In this document: piece after piece, positions 5,099 to 5,543 of the stretch
Layout of the letters: every line of letters starts with the position of its first letter
Position numbering within the stretch: position 1 is the first letter of the stretch
NCBI GenBank assembly: GCA_949293915.1
Contig: CASFFJ010000110.1
Location: 1 to 5,543 of the forward strand
Length of the DNA stretch: 5,543 nucleotides
DNA from: an uncultured Christensenella sp.
Lineage (GTDB): Bacteria > Bacillota > Clostridia > Christensenellales > UBA1242
Direction: 5' to 3'
Notes under the pieces: generated by a model
The model's input: only the letters and a program-made list of their open reading frames with translations
Database searches by the model: none
Told to the model about the DNA's origin: nothing
Program-made: the position numbers and the translations under genes

Positions 5099-5543
5099 AT
5101 GGAGAAACAAATTGGCAAAATAGAGAGAAAATCACGCTCGCAAGTTGGTTCATTTTTCTTTGGCTTATTTATTGGTTTGATATTAACAATTGCTTTAATA
5201 GGTGGCTTAGGTGCGTTTGCGTATTTTAAGGTATCGGCTAATTGGATAAACAAGACATTTAAAACTGACCTATCTCTTGGCAATGAAGAAATGAATGATT
5301 TAACTTTGAACGAGTTGGTTACGCACGCTACAAATTTAGCAACCAATCTTGATAGTTATACTATGAATGATTTAGAAAATGACTTTGGTATAAAAGTCAA
5401 GAATGATGAAATAATAGGCATTGATATTAGCGATTTAAAGTCAGTACCTTTCACAGAACTATTGGATGCCATTCAAAATAAATTAAAAAACATAAGCGCG
5501 GATGAACTTAAAAATACAATGGATTTAAATAGTATGGATAATA
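5099..5543 (+). CDS. Membrane-anchored extracytoplasmic protein, unrecognised (3' end outside window)
   Basis: The frame runs from ATG 5099 to the window end without a stop (148 full codons). A basic N-terminus (Lys3, Lys7, Arg10, Lys11, Arg13) precedes one hydrophobic segment, residues about 17-43 (GSFFFGLFIGLILTIALIGG at 17-36, with GxxxG at 22-26). By the positive-inside rule the rest lies outside the cell. No cleavage site or lipobox is evident, so it is probably an uncleaved anchor. The exterior part is acidic and Asn/Leu-rich, with recurring short helices and phrases such as NDLENDFGIKV (90-100) and GIDISDLKSVPFTELLDAIQ (107-126). I do not recognise a family. GGGGGA (5090-5095) just before the ATG is a plausible if unusual ribosome binding site. 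An ATG at 5088 in another frame stops after 11 codons. Confidence 0.82.
   Translation, partial: MEKQIGKIERKSRSQVGSFFFGLFIGLILTIALIGGLGAFAYFKVSANWINKTFKTDLSLGNEEMNDLTLNELVTHATNLATNLDSYTMNDLENDFGIKVKNDEIIGIDISDLKSVPFTELLDAIQNKLKNISADELKNTMDLNSMDN

Noticed and set aside
5074..5346. Minus-strand 90-codon frame over the membrane protein start
   Set aside because: The plus-strand frame has a start, a purine-rich upstream site, a promoter and a clear anchor segment; this one overlaps them antisense.

Overview
The window is AT-rich DNA from a bacterium, most likely a low-GC Firmicute such as an uncultured clostridial lineage. The pointers are the gene order trigger factor - clpP - clpX, strong AGGAGG-type ribosome binding sites on the housekeeping genes, and protein sequences closest in style to clostridial families. 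Five of the six visible stop codons are TAA and one is TAG. TGG encodes Trp and nothing suggests a non-standard code. This placement is inference from sequence character, not a database match.

Layout. Positions 2-622 hold the 3' half of tig (trigger factor). It is followed after 16 bp by clpP (639-1217), which ends at a strong intrinsic terminator. A 259-bp gap carries nested dyad elements and an extended -10 promoter for clpX (1477-2745). These three genes form the protein folding and degradation block: a ribosome-bound chaperone, the ClpP peptidase and its ClpX unfoldase. No lon gene follows clpX, as it does in many bacteria. Instead, a 14-bp-stem hairpin that can terminate in both directions separates clpX from a convergent accessory gene.

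The accessory module (2945-4155) is the most interesting part. A 298-aa protein with degenerate DUF4116-like helical repeats is read leftward, and a 67-aa Cro/CI-type (XRE) regulator is read rightward. Their 110-bp divergent control region holds three related palindromes (centres 3867, 3903, 3923; half-site about TCTAGAYAA). The leftward promoter is a perfect TTGACA-N17-TATAAT, and palindrome 2 exactly fills its 17-bp spacer. The regulator gene has no Shine-Dalgarno sequence, and one candidate promoter would start its transcript at the ATG. This looks like a compact, autoregulated, CI/Cro-like repression switch holding a very strong promoter off. The cargo's function is unknown.

The right part holds a stand-alone Smr-domain protein (4226-4567). 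Its near-consensus extended promoter also places the predicted transcript start on the ATG, and its -35 lies in the 3' arm of the preceding terminator. About 530 bp of very AT-rich non-coding DNA follow, ending in T-rich hexamer repeats and an extended -10 promoter. The window then ends inside an unrecognised N-terminally membrane-anchored protein (5099-5543, open at the 3' end).
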